DNA of 64,000 nucleotides, from NCBI RefSeq assembly GCF_003815535.1, contig NZ_RPFZ01000001.1:744001-808000 (forward strand), written 5' to 3'. Under the pieces are notes generated by a model. The model was given only the letters and a program-made list of their open reading frames with translations. It searched no databases and had not been told where the DNA came from. Shown piece after piece: positions 46,894 through 56,235 of the stretch. How positions within the stretch are numbered: position 1 is the first letter of the stretch; every line of letters starts with the position of its first letter. The stretch comes from Aurantiacibacter spongiae. GTDB lineage: Bacteria; Pseudomonadota; Alphaproteobacteria; Sphingomonadales; Sphingomonadaceae. The position numbers and the translations under genes are program-made.

Positions 46894-48849
46894 CTATCCG
46901 CTCGAATGGTAGAAGTCGTAGATCGTCTGCGCGACGCTCGCGCTGACGCCCGGTACGCGTTGCAGATCGTCCAGCGCGGCGGCGCGAACCTTTCCGGCGG
47001 TGCCGAAATGCAGCAGCAGCGCGCGCTTCCGCGACGGGCCGATGCCCGGTATCTCGTCGAGCGGACTCGCCTGGATGGCGCGGCTGCGTTTCGCCCGGTG
47101 CGCGCCGATGGCGAAGCGATGAACCTCGTCGCGCAGGCGCTGGAGGTAGAACAGCACCGGCGAATTGGTCGGCAGCGTCTTCTCCCGCCCGTCGGGAAAG
47201 TGGAACACCTCGCGCCCCTCGCGTCCGTGATGCGGACCCTTGGCGATGGCGATCAGCGGCACGTCCTCGATCCCCAGCTCTTCCAGCGTGTCGCGCACCG
47301 ACGACATCTGCCCCTTGCCCCCGTCGATGAGGACGAGATCGGGCCAGACCGACTTGTCGCCGCTCGTCTCGCGGTCGGGATCGTCCTTCATCGCGCGGGC
47401 GAAGCGGCGGTGCATCACCTCCCGCATCATGCCGAAATCGTCGTTGGTCTGCGCAGTCTTGATGTTGAACTTGCGATACTGGTTCTTGACGAAGCCTTCC
47501 GGCCCCGCGACCACCATCGCGCCGACCGCCTTGGCGCCCTGGATGTGGCTGTTGTCGTACACCTCGATCCGGGCGGGTACCTCGGGAAGTTCGAGGAACT
47601 CGGCCAGTTCACGCATGATCTTCGCCTGCGTCCCGCTTTCGGCCAGCCGGCGGTCGAGCGCTTCCGTGGCGTTGCGGCTGGCCTGCTGCATCAGCCGGCG
47701 CCGCTCCCCGCGCTGGGGCGTGGAGATCGACACGCGCCGTTCGGCAAGCGCGCCGAAAGCCTCCTCGAGCAATTCCTGCTCCGGCAGCTCGCGATCGACC
47801 AGGATGGTGCGCGGCGGGGGCACCTCCTCGTAGAACTGGGCCAGTACGTCGGCGAGGATTTCCGCCTCGTCCAGATCCTGCGTATGCGTCGGGAAGAAGG
47901 CGCGGTGCCCCCAGTTCTGTCCGCCGCGTACGAAAAACCCCTGCACGCCCACCTGCCCGCCCTTGGCGGCGAGCGCGAACACGTCGGCATCGCCCACCCC
48001 GCCGGCGTTGATCGCCTGCGAGCCCTGGATGAAGGTCGCCGCGCGCAACCGGTCGCGCAGCATCGCGGCGGTCTCGAAATCGAGGTCTTCCGCGGCCTTC
48101 GCCATCTGCTTCTCGATCTTCGCCTGCACCGCGCCGGACTTCCCCCCGAGGAAATCCTTCGCTTCCCGGATCAGCGCGTCGTAGCCCTCCTTGTCGATGC
48201 GTCCGACGCAGGGGGCGGAGCAGCGCTTGATCTGGTAGAGCAGGCACGGCCGGTCGCGGCGGGCGAAGAAGCTGTCGGTGCAGGATCGCAGCAGGAACAG
48301 CTTCTGCAGCGCGTTGATCGTCGTGTTCACGCTGCCCGCGCTGGCGAAGGGGCCGTAATAGCTGCCCCTGGCCCGCCGCGCGCCGCGATGCTTCTGGATG
48401 CGCGGAAAGTCGTGTCCCTCGCGCAGCAGGATGAAGGGGAAGCTCTTGTCGTCACGCAGCAGCACGTTGTAGGGCGGGCGGAAGCGCTTGATGAACTGCG
48501 CTTCCAGCAGCAGCGCTTCGGCTTCGGAATTGGTGGTGACGATCTCCATCGCGCGGCATTGGCTGACCATGCGCTGCAACCGGTTTGTCAGCGCCTTCAC
48601 CTGCGTGTAATTCGCCACCCGCGCCTTCAGGCTGCGCGCCTTCCCCACGTAAAGCACATCGCCCCGCGCATCGAGCATCCGGTAGACGCCCGGCTTGGGC
48701 TTCAGCGTTTTCACCACGTTGCGGATCGCGGTTACGCCGGCGTCGAGGTCGGGCTTGGTGTTGCCCTTGACGGTGTAGGTGGCCCGCTCCTCGTTGAAGC
48801 GCTCCTTTCCTCGCGGGTCATGGGGGGATCCGGCTTCGCTGCGGCTCAT
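46894..48849 (-). CDS. uvrC: Excinuclease ABC subunit C
   Basis: A 651-residue UvrC, which cuts on both sides of DNA damage. An N-terminal GIY-YIG domain (PGVYRMLDARGDVLYVGKA), a Cys-containing region (CTDSFFARRDRPCLLYQIKRC), a UVR motif (FETAAMLRDRL), the RNase H-like domain (YDNSHIQG, LVLIDGGKGQ) and a C-terminal helix-hairpin-helix (IPGIGPSRKRALL) occur in order. ATG at 48849 is chosen; a TTG at 48885 would add 12 residues. Confidence 0.97.
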   Translation of the reverse strand: MSRSEAGSPHDPRGKERFNEERATYTVKGNTKPDLDAGVTAIRNVVKTLKPKPGVYRMLDARGDVLYVGKARSLKARVANYTQVKALTNRLQRMVSQCRAMEIVTTNSEAEALLLEAQFIKRFRPPYNVLLRDDKSFPFILLREGHDFPRIQKHRGARRARGSYYGPFASAGSVNTTINALQKLFLLRSCTDSFFARRDRPCLLYQIKRCSAPCVGRIDKEGYDALIREAKDFLGGKSGAVQAKIEKQMAKAAEDLDFETAAMLRDRLRAATFIQGSQAINAGGVGDADVFALAAKGGQVGVQGFFVRGGQNWGHRAFFPTHTQDLDEAEILADVLAQFYEEVPPPRTILVDRELPEQELLEEAFGALAERRVSISTPQRGERRRLMQQASRNATEALDRRLAESGTQAKIMRELAEFLELPEVPARIEVYDNSHIQGAKAVGAMVVAGPEGFVKNQYRKFNIKTAQTNDDFGMMREVMHRRFARAMKDDPDRETSGDKSVWPDLVLIDGGKGQMSSVRDTLEELGIEDVPLIAIAKGPHHGREGREVFHFPDGREKTLPTNSPVLFYLQRLRDEVHRFAIGAHRAKRSRAIQASPLDEIPGIGPSRKRALLLHFGTAGKVRAAALDDLQRVPGVSASVAQTIYDFYHSSG

Positions 48850-48935
48850 GCCGGTCGAGATAGGATTCGCGGCGGGAAAAGCCAAGTTTCGCCGCGCGCT
48901 TGCCGACCCGCGCCCGGCGAGGCATGGCAGGCGTC

Positions 48936-50114
48936 ATGCCCGATTACGACGCAATCATTCTCGGCGGCGGGGCGGCCGGGCTGTTCTGTGCCGCCGTAGC
49001 GGGCCAGCGCGGCCGCAACGTACTGGTCCTCGAACGCGCGGAGAAGGTCGGCAAGAAGATCCTGATATCCGGCGGCGGACGCTGCAATTTCACCAATATC
49101 GGTGCGGGTCCGGCCAATTACATCTCCGCCAACACGCATTTCGCCAAGTCCGCGCTCAGCCGCTATACCCCGCGCGACTTCCTGGCGCTGGTGGAAAAGC
49201 ATGGTATCGACTGGCACGAAAAGACGCTCGGCCAGTTGTTCTGCGACGGTTCGGCGCGCCAGATCGTCGACATGCTGCTGGCCGAATGTGCCGCCGGTCC
49301 GGGCCCGGTGACGATCCGGTGCCGCGAGGATATCGAGAAAGTGACGCAAAGCGCGACCGGCTTCGCGGTCGCGACCCCGCATGACACCGTCACCGCGAAA
49401 GCGATCGTGATCGCGACGGGCGGGCCATCCATTCCGAAGATGGGCGCCAGCGATTTCGCCTATCGTATCGCCCGGCAATTCGGCCTGAAGGTGGTGGAGC
49501 CGCGCCCCGCGCTCGTGCCGCTGACGCTGGGCGGCGAGGACGTGCTGTTCCGCGACCTGTCGGGCGTGGCGGCCGATGTGACGGCGAGCGCCGGCAAGGC
49601 GCGCTTTGCCGAGGCTGCGCTGTTTACCCACCGCGGGCTGTCCGGACCGGCGATCCTTCAGGCATCGAGCTACTGGCGGCACGGCGAAGCGGTGCGGATC
49701 GATTTTGCGCCGGGGAAGAAGGGCAGCTGGCTTCTCGCCGAGAAGCGCACCCGCCCCTCCGCCACGATGCGCGCCGTGCTGAGAGAGGTTCTGCCGCAAC
49801 GTCTCGCCGACGTGCTGGCGGATCGCCTCGGCGTGGAAGGCGATCTCGGCAACGTGCCCGACAGACGCCTTGTCGCGGCGGAGGACCGGCTGCGCGGCTG
49901 GACCTTCCAACCGACCGGCAGCGAGGGTTTCGCCAAGGCGGAGGTGACGGCGGGGGGCATTTCCACGGCCGAACTGTCGTCCAGGACGATGGAAGCGAGA
50001 TCGGTGCCCGGCCTGTTCGCCATCGGCGAGGCGGTGGACGTCACCGGCTGGCTGGGCGGTTACAACTTCCAGTGGGCCTGGGCCAGCGGCCGCGCGGCGG
50101 GCGAGGCGGTTTGA
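48936..50114 (+). CDS. HI0933/BaiN-type flavoprotein
   Basis: A 392-residue NAD(P)/FAD-dependent oxidoreductase. IILGGGAAGLFCAAVAG binds FAD, and ISGGGRCNFTN is the signature of the HI0933 family. VDVTGWLGGYNFQWAWASGR near the C terminus completes the flavin site. Members include BaiN-like bile-acid reductases, but most have no known substrate. ATG at 48936 is preferred; an ATG at 48924 would add four residues. It is divergent from uvrC. Confidence 0.92.
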   Translation: MPDYDAIILGGGAAGLFCAAVAGQRGRNVLVLERAEKVGKKILISGGGRCNFTNIGAGPANYISANTHFAKSALSRYTPRDFLALVEKHGIDWHEKTLGQLFCDGSARQIVDMLLAECAAGPGPVTIRCREDIEKVTQSATGFAVATPHDTVTAKAIVIATGGPSIPKMGASDFAYRIARQFGLKVVEPRPALVPLTLGGEDVLFRDLSGVAADVTASAGKARFAEAALFTHRGLSGPAILQASSYWRHGEAVRIDFAPGKKGSWLLAEKRTRPSATMRAVLREVLPQRLADVLADRLGVEGDLGNVPDRRLVAAEDRLRGWTFQPTGSEGFAKAEVTAGGISTAELSSRTMEARSVPGLFAIGEAVDVTGWLGGYNFQWAWASGRAAGEAV

Positions 50115-50177
50115 AAGCTTCGCCCGCCTCGTAGGCGGCGCCCGGATCTCCGCCCGGGGGCACCGGGCGTCGCGACC

Positions 50178-53021
50178 TCAGAACAGTTTCCTGAACTCGA
50201 TCTCGAAGCTGCGCCCCGTCGGATCGATGAGGAAGGGCTGGTAGCGCAGCGGGGTTTCGCCATTGCTGTCGGTCACGCGCTGGCGCGTATCGAAGATATT
50301 GTCGATGCCGAAGCTGATCCGAGTGCCTTCGAGGAAGCCATACTTCTCGACCAGCGAATCGCGCTCGCCCAGATTGGCGAACAGCCTGAGGTTGAGCGTG
50401 GCGTAGTCGTCGAAGCGCAGATCGGTGCTGCCCGGCAGGCCGGTGCCGCTGATGGTCGATGCACCGGTGTAGCGACCGAACAGGAAGCCCCCCCAGCCAT
50501 CGTAGAACACGCCGGCGCGCGCGCTGGCGGAGTGGCGCGGATTCGATCCGCCCGACAGCGCATCGCCATCCAGCAGGTCGAGCACCGGCACGCCGGGCGC
50601 GATCAGGATCGTGTTGTCGATGGCGTAGGTGTAGTCGAAGCCGGCGAACCAGCGGCCCTCGGGCGGGCCATCGTCATTACCGCCACCGAACCGTCCGAAG
50701 CCGCGACCGCCGCCACCACCACCGCCGCGCCGACCACCGCCGCGGTTTCCGCCCTCGCCCTGCGCCTGTCCCTGCGGCGCATTGCAGATACGCTCGCGGA
50801 AAGCGCCGAAGCGTTCGGGGTCGACCTTGCCGTCCTCGCCCTTCAGCCGTTCGAGCAGCTGCGGCGGAATGTTCAATGGCTCGCCATCGGGGCCGACGGG
50901 CGGTTCCTCCCCCGCGGCTTCGGCGGCTAGCGCCTGGTTGAAGCGTTCGATCAGGATGTCGGGTTCGGTATTGCAGAACTGTTCGCGCATGGCGGCCATG
51001 CGGGCGGGATCGGGCCGCCCCTCGCCTCCGCCGCCCACGGCCCCGCCAGCCGGCCCGCCGGCGCGCGGTCCGCCGCGTCGTTCGCCGCCGCCGCGCTGGT
51101 CTTCGCCCTCGCTCTCATCCGCGCCGCCGAAGCTGTCGGACAGGTTGAGGCCGACCTGGATGCTGCGCTGATCCTGCGCCGCGAAGCTGACGAACCGGTT
51201 GTCCAGTGCCCGCAGCGTGCCGTCCGCCGCGCGCGTCACCCGGCCCGGGAACGCCGCCTCGATGGCAGGCGTCAGCAGCGGGAAGCCGGCGATGACATTG
51301 TCCGAATGGTTGTCGAAATAGTTGATGTTGAGATTGCTGCGATCGAACACCGGCAGATCCCAGACCAGGCTGGCCTTGAAATCGCCCTGCTTCTGCGCCG
51401 GCAGATCGCCGTTGCCGCCGCTCGTCACCTCGGCCAGCACGGTTTCGTTGTTGACGAAATCGAACACCGGCACGTTGGGCGTTACCAGCGTCGGGCTGCC
51501 AAGCTGCGACAGCGTGGGCGCCTCGCGGCTGTTGATCGAGCTAACCGTCAGCGTCAGCTTGTCGGTCAGCCCCCAGGTCAGGCCGAGCGTCCAGTTGTAG
51601 AGTGTGCCGAAATCGGAAACCTCATCCAGCCCGGCGTTGAGGTTCAGGGTCAGGTCGCCGAGAAATCCGCCGAATTCGAGGTCGCGACTGGTCAGCGGAA
51701 CGGTCACGTTCGCGCCCCCGGAGACGCGTCCGCGGGTGAAGCGCGTATCGCCGGTATCGGTGCGCGTGTCGGAACCCTCGATGCGGTTCCAGCGGTAGCC
51801 GGCATCGAGCGTTACCGACACGTCGCCGGCCGGCAGGTAGATCGGATTGCCCCGCGCGGTGACCAGCGCGTTGGTCGTCCAGGTCTTCGTGCGCGCGCGG
51901 TCGAAGCCGCGCACGAAGTCGCCGCCGATGACATCTGCAAGGTCGGCGTCCGGCGGCAGATCGCCTGCCATCGCCGCTGCCTCCAGATCGGCGGTGTCGT
52001 AACGGCTGGCGATGACGCTGTCCGAAATGGCGCGGGTCAGGTCGAGCGTGCCGGTCATCTCCCAGTCGCCGAGCCCGAAATTCAGCGTTGCCGCGGCGGC
52101 GTAGGTGTCGCTCGAGGCGTCGAAGGTCAGCGGGAAGGCGGGATTGAAGCTGCGCCGCACGCCGATGCCGTCCGGCCCGGTCAGCGTCACCAGGTCCAGT
52201 CCCTGCAACCGCAGGCTGTCGTCGCGTTCGTAGGTGGCATTGAGGCTGAGCGAATCGCCGCTGTCGCCGATCCCCATGGAATAGTTCACAGTCGCCTCGA
52301 CCCCGGCGCTGTCGGCCACCAGGCTGCGGAAGCGCGCCGGGTCGGGATCGGTGGCGATGTCGGGCGTGTTCGCCGCGGTCTGCACGATGCCGCGCTCCGC
52401 TTCGGTCAGCAGGCTGGAATTGTTCCAGTCGAGATTGATGTTGAGCCGGTCGGTTCCGTCGATCCGCAGATAGGTGCCCTCCACCTCCTGCCGGGAATAA
52501 CCCCCGCGGAAGGGCTGCGAATACTCGACCTCGATCTCCTGGCTTGAGAAGTCGTCCTTGAGGATGAAGTTCACCACCCGCTGATCGGGCGAATAGCCGT
52601 AGCGCTGGGCGACCTCTTCGTTGAACACCTCGACCTTCTCGATCGCCTCGGGCGGATAGCTGCGCAATTCGCGGAAGGACGCGATCCGCTGTCCGTTGAC
52701 GAGAAATACCGGCTGCCCGCCGCCGCCCCGCCCGCGCCCGCTCGACACCTGCGGTCCCAGCGATTCGAGCAGTTCTCCGATGGACCCCGCGCCGTAGGCG
52801 GCAATATCGTCCTCGCCCAGTTCGAGGATCGGCGGCTCCGCCGTCTCGACCTCGCCCAGCAGACGCGCGCCGTAGACGACGATGACGTTCTCGTCATCGG
52901 CGGGCGGGGCGCTGTCCTCCGGCGTCTCCTGCTCGGGCGGGGGCGCGTCCTGCGCCAGCGCGGGATGCGCGCACAGGGTCAGGGTGATGGCGATGAGGCT
53001 GGTACTGGAGATTCGCGACAC
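50178..53021 (-). CDS. TonB-dependent receptor with glycine-rich insert
   Basis: A 947-residue outer-membrane receptor with a signal peptide (1-24, cleaved after ALA), a plug domain (GSIGELLESLGPQ, FLVNGQRI, IEKVEVFNEE) and a beta barrel ending in EIEFRKLF. Between about residues 630 and 776 two Gly/Arg-rich tracts flank a helical segment of about 85 residues carrying two Cys (QFCNTEP and RICNAPQ). No TonB/ExbB or uptake gene is adjacent. The ligand is unknown. It is divergent from infA across 219 bases. Confidence 0.9.
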   Translation of the reverse strand: MSRISSTSLIAITLTLCAHPALAQDAPPPEQETPEDSAPPADDENVIVVYGARLLGEVETAEPPILELGEDDIAAYGAGSIGELLESLGPQVSSGRGRGGGGQPVFLVNGQRIASFRELRSYPPEAIEKVEVFNEEVAQRYGYSPDQRVVNFILKDDFSSQEIEVEYSQPFRGGYSRQEVEGTYLRIDGTDRLNINLDWNNSSLLTEAERGIVQTAANTPDIATDPDPARFRSLVADSAGVEATVNYSMGIGDSGDSLSLNATYERDDSLRLQGLDLVTLTGPDGIGVRRSFNPAFPLTFDASSDTYAAAATLNFGLGDWEMTGTLDLTRAISDSVIASRYDTADLEAAAMAGDLPPDADLADVIGGDFVRGFDRARTKTWTTNALVTARGNPIYLPAGDVSVTLDAGYRWNRIEGSDTRTDTGDTRFTRGRVSGGANVTVPLTSRDLEFGGFLGDLTLNLNAGLDEVSDFGTLYNWTLGLTWGLTDKLTLTVSSINSREAPTLSQLGSPTLVTPNVPVFDFVNNETVLAEVTSGGNGDLPAQKQGDFKASLVWDLPVFDRSNLNINYFDNHSDNVIAGFPLLTPAIEAAFPGRVTRAADGTLRALDNRFVSFAAQDQRSIQVGLNLSDSFGGADESEGEDQRGGGERRGGPRAGGPAGGAVGGGGEGRPDPARMAAMREQFCNTEPDILIERFNQALAAEAAGEEPPVGPDGEPLNIPPQLLERLKGEDGKVDPERFGAFRERICNAPQGQAQGEGGNRGGGRRGGGGGGGRGFGRFGGGNDDGPPEGRWFAGFDYTYAIDNTILIAPGVPVLDLLDGDALSGGSNPRHSASARAGVFYDGWGGFLFGRYTGASTISGTGLPGSTDLRFDDYATLNLRLFANLGERDSLVEKYGFLEGTRISFGIDNIFDTRQRVTDSNGETPLRYQPFLIDPTGRSFEIEFRKLF

Positions 53022-53240
53022 TGAGACACACCCTGAACTTCAAACGACCCGCCCCGCAGTCGCCTATGGTGGCCGCAAGACGGCTCCGCAATCGCGGTCG
53101 GGTAATATTTTGTCGCGAATGTACCTATGTTTTGCCGTGACATGCGCCCGCGCCCTTCCCATATGCGCCCCGCGCGGCTATGGCGCGCCGCCGGGCGAGT
53201 GTGCCCGCAAGCTCTGCAACGATGAAGGACCGGGTACCGG

Positions 53241-53486
53241 ATGGCCAAAGAAGAACTCCTCGAAATGCGCGGCACGGTGGTGGAACTGCTGCCCAACGCG
53301 ATGTTCCGGGTGGAGCTCGAAAACGGTCACGAGGTGCTGGGTCACACGGCCGGCCGGATGCGCAAGAACCGCATCCGCGTGCTGGTTGGGGACGAGGTGC
53401 TGTGCGAACTGACGCCCTACGATCTCACCAAGGCGCGCATCACCTACCGCTTCATGCCGGGCCGTGGCGGGCCGGGTCCGCAATAG
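53241..53486 (+). CDS. infA: Translation initiation factor IF-1
   Basis: An 81-residue OB-fold factor that blocks the ribosomal A site during initiation. [20 protein letters not shown] and [17 protein letters not shown] are diagnostic. It ends with about nine extra Gly/Pro residues compared with the common 72-residue form. CCGG-GTA-CCGG lies immediately before the start codon and could form a small hairpin there. It is followed by maf. Confidence 0.98.
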   Translation: MAKEELLEMRGTVVELLPNAMFRVELENGHEVLGHTAGRMRKNRIRVLVGDEVLCELTPYDLTKARITYRFMPGRGGPGPQ

Positions 53487-53496
53487 CCGCGCGCGT

Positions 53497-54090
53497 GTGA
53501 ACGCGCCCTCCCCTTCCCGGCGCCCCCGACTGGTCCTCGCCTCGGCCAGTCCGCGACGGCGCGAATTGCTGGCGCGGCTGGGTGTCGAACCCGATGCTAT
53601 CGCGCCCCCCGAGATCGACGAAACACCGCATGAAGGCGAACTGCCGCGCGCCTATGCGCAGCGCATGGCCCTGGAAAAGGCCCGCGCGGTTGCCGGCGAT
53701 GACGCCTTCGTGCTGGCCGGCGACACGGTGGTCGCCGCCGGTCGCCGCATCCTGCCCAAGGCGGAGGACGAGGCGACCGCGCGCCGGTGCCTGGAACTGC
53801 TGTCGGGGCGCCGGCACCGCGTGATGTCGGCCATCGCCCTGGCCGCGCCCGACGGTTCGGTACGCGAGCGGCTGAGCGAGACGCAGCTGAAGTTCAAGCG
53901 CCTCTCCGCCACGGAGCTGGACGCCTACATCGCTGGCGGCGAATGGCTCGGAAAGGCTGGCGGTTACGCCATCCAGGGCGCGGCCGAGGCGCTGATTCCG
54001 TGGATCCAGGGCAGCCATTCGGCCGTCGTGGGCCTCCCGCTGTACGAAACGCGCGCGCTGCTGAAAGCGGCGGGATTTTCCCTTGGCTGA
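53497..54090 (+). CDS. maf: Maf-like nucleoside triphosphate pyrophosphatase
   Basis: A 197-residue Maf protein. ASASPRRRELL is the N-terminal nucleotide site, LAGDTVVAAGRRILPKAED the metal site, and GKAGGYAIQGAAE the segment that places it nearer the dTTP/UTP-specific (YhdE) subgroup than YceF. It removes abnormal or excess nucleotides. GTG at 53497 avoids overlap with infA. The stop lies within the start of the RNase-like gene. Confidence 0.92.
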   Translation: MNAPSPSRRPRLVLASASPRRRELLARLGVEPDAIAPPEIDETPHEGELPRAYAQRMALEKARAVAGDDAFVLAGDTVVAAGRRILPKAEDEATARRCLELLSGRRHRVMSAIALAAPDGSVRERLSETQLKFKRLSATELDAYIAGGEWLGKAGGYAIQGAAEALIPWIQGSHSAVVGLPLYETRALLKAAGFSLG

Positions 54091-55057
54091 ATGGTTCGTC
54101 GAGGAGGGGATCGGCGAACACCGCGCGATCCGGCTCGACGGGGGAGAGATCGCCGAAGCGCGAGTGGACTGGCCCGGCGGCCTGTCGACCGGACTCATCG
54201 CCGATGCCGTGCTGACCAGCCGCGCAAGCGGGTCGAAGCGCGGCACCGCCACCTTTGCCGACGGTCGCGTCGCTCTGGTCGATGGCCTGCCGAGGGCCGC
54301 CGCGAAGGGCGCCGCAATCAGGCTTCGCGTCGTGCGCCCCGCCATCGCCGAAGCCGGCCGCACCAAGCACGCCCTTGCCCGCCCTGTCGATGCGCCCGCG
54401 CGCCCCGCGCCCTCGCTGGCCGACGGCTTGCGGGATGCGGGGCACACGGTTCGCGTCGTGGCGCGCTTCCCTGCGGGCGACTGGGACGAACTCGTCGGTG
54501 AGGCGATGTCCGCCACCATTGCCTTTGCCGGCGGTTCGCTGATCCTTTCCCCCACCCCGGCGATGAGCCTGGTGGATGTCGATGGCGAGCTGCCCCCGCG
54601 CGAGCTGGCGCTGGCGGCGACCGACGCGCTGGCGGCTACCGTTCGGCGGTTCGACATGGGCGGATCGATCGGCGTCGATTTCCCGACTCTCCCGGCGAAG
54701 GAGGATCGACGCGCCGTCGATGCCGCGCTCGGCGCCGCGCTGGCCGGATGGCCACACGAGCGCACCGCCATGAACGGCTTCGGTTTCGTGCAGATCGTCG
54801 CCCGGCTCGAGCGTCCCTCGCTCTTCCACCGCGCCGCCCATCGCCGTCCGGCCTTCGCCGTGCGCCAGCTTCTGCGCCGGGCCGAAAGGCTGGAAGGGGC
54901 CGGCCGCATCGAACTGACCGCGCATCCCGCCGTGCTCGCGCTGCTGCGCGAAGACTGGCTGGATGAACTGCGCCGCCGGACGGGCCGCGATCTCGCCACG
55001 CGGCCCGACCCCGCCCTTGCCATCGCGGCACCCCACGCCCAGATCGTGCCGCGATGA
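54083..55057 (+). CDS. Short RNase E/G-like protein
   Basis: A 324-residue protein resembling the catalytic core of RNase E/G. It begins with a degraded S1-like part (about 1-90). Two acidic strand ends, SLVDVDGELP and SIGVDFPTL, match the paired metal-binding Asp of the RNase E nuclease site. The CPxC zinc link and C-terminal scaffold of RNase E are absent, and it is much shorter than RNase G (about 490). The TTG start overlaps maf by eight bases. The maf-RNase-yacG order is widespread in alphaproteobacteria. Substrate RNA is unknown. Confidence 0.82.
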   Translation: MAEWFVEEGIGEHRAIRLDGGEIAEARVDWPGGLSTGLIADAVLTSRASGSKRGTATFADGRVALVDGLPRAAAKGAAIRLRVVRPAIAEAGRTKHALARPVDAPARPAPSLADGLRDAGHTVRVVARFPAGDWDELVGEAMSATIAFAGGSLILSPTPAMSLVDVDGELPPRELALAATDALAATVRRFDMGGSIGVDFPTLPAKEDRRAVDAALGAALAGWPHERTAMNGFGFVQIVARLERPSLFHRAAHRRPAFAVRQLLRRAERLEGAGRIELTAHPAVLALLREDWLDELRRRTGRDLATRPDPALAIAAPHAQIVPR

Positions 55058-55245
55058 CGACGACCCGCAAATGCCCGATCTGCAGGAAGCCGCGCGCGGC
55101 GGAGCACGCGCCCTTCTGTTCCCCGCGATGCCGCGACCGCGACCTCGCCCAGTGGTTCGGCGACGGTTACGCCGTACCCGGCCCCGCCGCCACGCCGGAG
55201 GACATGATGGGCGAGATGCAGCGGCGCGAGGGCGATGCGGACTGA
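55054..55245 (+). CDS. yacG: DNA gyrase inhibitor YacG
   Basis: A 63-residue zinc protein. CPICRKP and FCSPRCRDRDLAQW supply four cysteines; the family binds GyrB and blocks DNA binding. Length is typical. Its ATG overlaps the stop of the RNase-like gene (ATGA). The C-terminal tail is acidic. tRNA-Phe follows after 98 bases. Confidence 0.93.
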   Translation: MTTTRKCPICRKPRAAEHAPFCSPRCRDRDLAQWFGDGYAVPGPAATPEDMMGEMQRREGDAD

Positions 55246-55343
55246 GCGGGCGAAGACCCCCCTTGCCAAGTCGCGCGCGCTTCGCCATAGGCGCGCACTC
55301 ACTCGCCGCAGGACGCCGTTCGTGCCTCCGTGTCGCCGTGAAT

Positions 55344-55418
55344 GCCTGGGTAGCTCAGTGGTAGAGCAGACGACTGAAAATCGTCGTGTCGGTGGTTCGA
55401 CTCCGCCCCCGGGCACCA
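55344..55418 (+). tRNA. tRNA-Phe (anticodon GAA)
   Basis: A 75-base tRNA with encoded CCA. The acceptor stem GCCTGGG pairs with CCCGGGC with one T-G pair. The anticodon stem ACGA/TCGT encloses CTGAAAA, giving GAA. The D-arm GCTCAGTGGTAGAGC is standard. Confidence 0.97.
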
Positions 55419-55559
55419 TTCTCCCTTAATCCGCTCCGCCGCTTTCTCCGCCCGGACATCGTTCCGGCTGCGGGCGCGTGTCCGGGTTCGCGTTTGCGGA
55501 ACGCTGGGGCGGCCGCGTCATTGATAGGAAAACCCCCCGACAGAAAAGGACCGCATCTG

Positions 55560-56162
55560 ATGGCTCGCATTCTCGTGCTTTATTACTCTTCCTACGGTCA
55601 CACCGCGCAAATGGCGGAAGCGGTCGCGAAAGGCGTACGGGAAGCGGGGCACGAATGCGACATCCGCCATGTGCCCGAAACCGCGCCGCAGGAGGTGGTC
55701 GAGAGCGCCGGCTTCCAGAAGATGGAAGGCCACCAGTGCATCGAGGGGCCGGAGCATCTGGAGAATTACGCCGGCATCGTGGTCGGTTCGCCCACCCGCT
55801 ACGGCCGCATGTCTAGCCAGATGGCGAGCTTCTGGGACCAGACCGGCGGGCTGTGGCAGAAAGGCGCGCTGGTCGGCAAGGTCGGCGCCGCCTTCACCTC
55901 CACCGCCAGCCAGCACGGCGGGCAGGAGACGACCTGCTTTTCCATCCTGACGAACCTGCTGCATATGGGCTGCACGGTCGTGGGCCTCGATTACGGCTTC
56001 GACGGGCAGATGGGCGTGGACGCCGTGCATGGCGGAACGCCCTACGGGGCCAGTACCATTGCCGCTGGCGACGGCAGTCGCCAGCCCAGCGAGGTAGATC
56101 TCGCCGGCGCCACCTATCTCGGCCGCCGCGTGGCGCAAGCGGCGGCGAAGCTGCACGGCTGA
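55560..56162 (+). CDS. wrbA: NAD(P)H:quinone oxidoreductase WrbA
   Basis: A 200-residue flavodoxin-like enzyme that reduces quinones by two electrons, limiting oxidative stress. The FMN phosphate loop is [12 protein letters not shown], and [20 protein letters not shown] and [11 protein letters not shown] surround the flavin. The length is typical of WrbA. ATG at 55560 is chosen from the family start [10 protein letters not shown]. It stands alone between tRNA-Phe and the antiporter. Confidence 0.96.
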   Translation: MARILVLYYSSYGHTAQMAEAVAKGVREAGHECDIRHVPETAPQEVVESAGFQKMEGHQCIEGPEHLENYAGIVVGSPTRYGRMSSQMASFWDQTGGLWQKGALVGKVGAAFTSTASQHGGQETTCFSILTNLLHMGCTVVGLDYGFDGQMGVDAVHGGTPYGASTIAAGDGSRQPSEVDLAGATYLGRRVAQAAAKLHG

Positions 56163-56235
56163 TCGTTATCGAGGACGGTGACGGGAAGCGCCCGGGGCTT
56201 CCCGTCGCGCGGCATGGCCGCTATCGCTGCGCCCC

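Noticed and set aside
55235-55429. Short plus-strand open frame over tRNA-Phe
   Set aside because: It is a translation of the tRNA and its flank, a common false gene.
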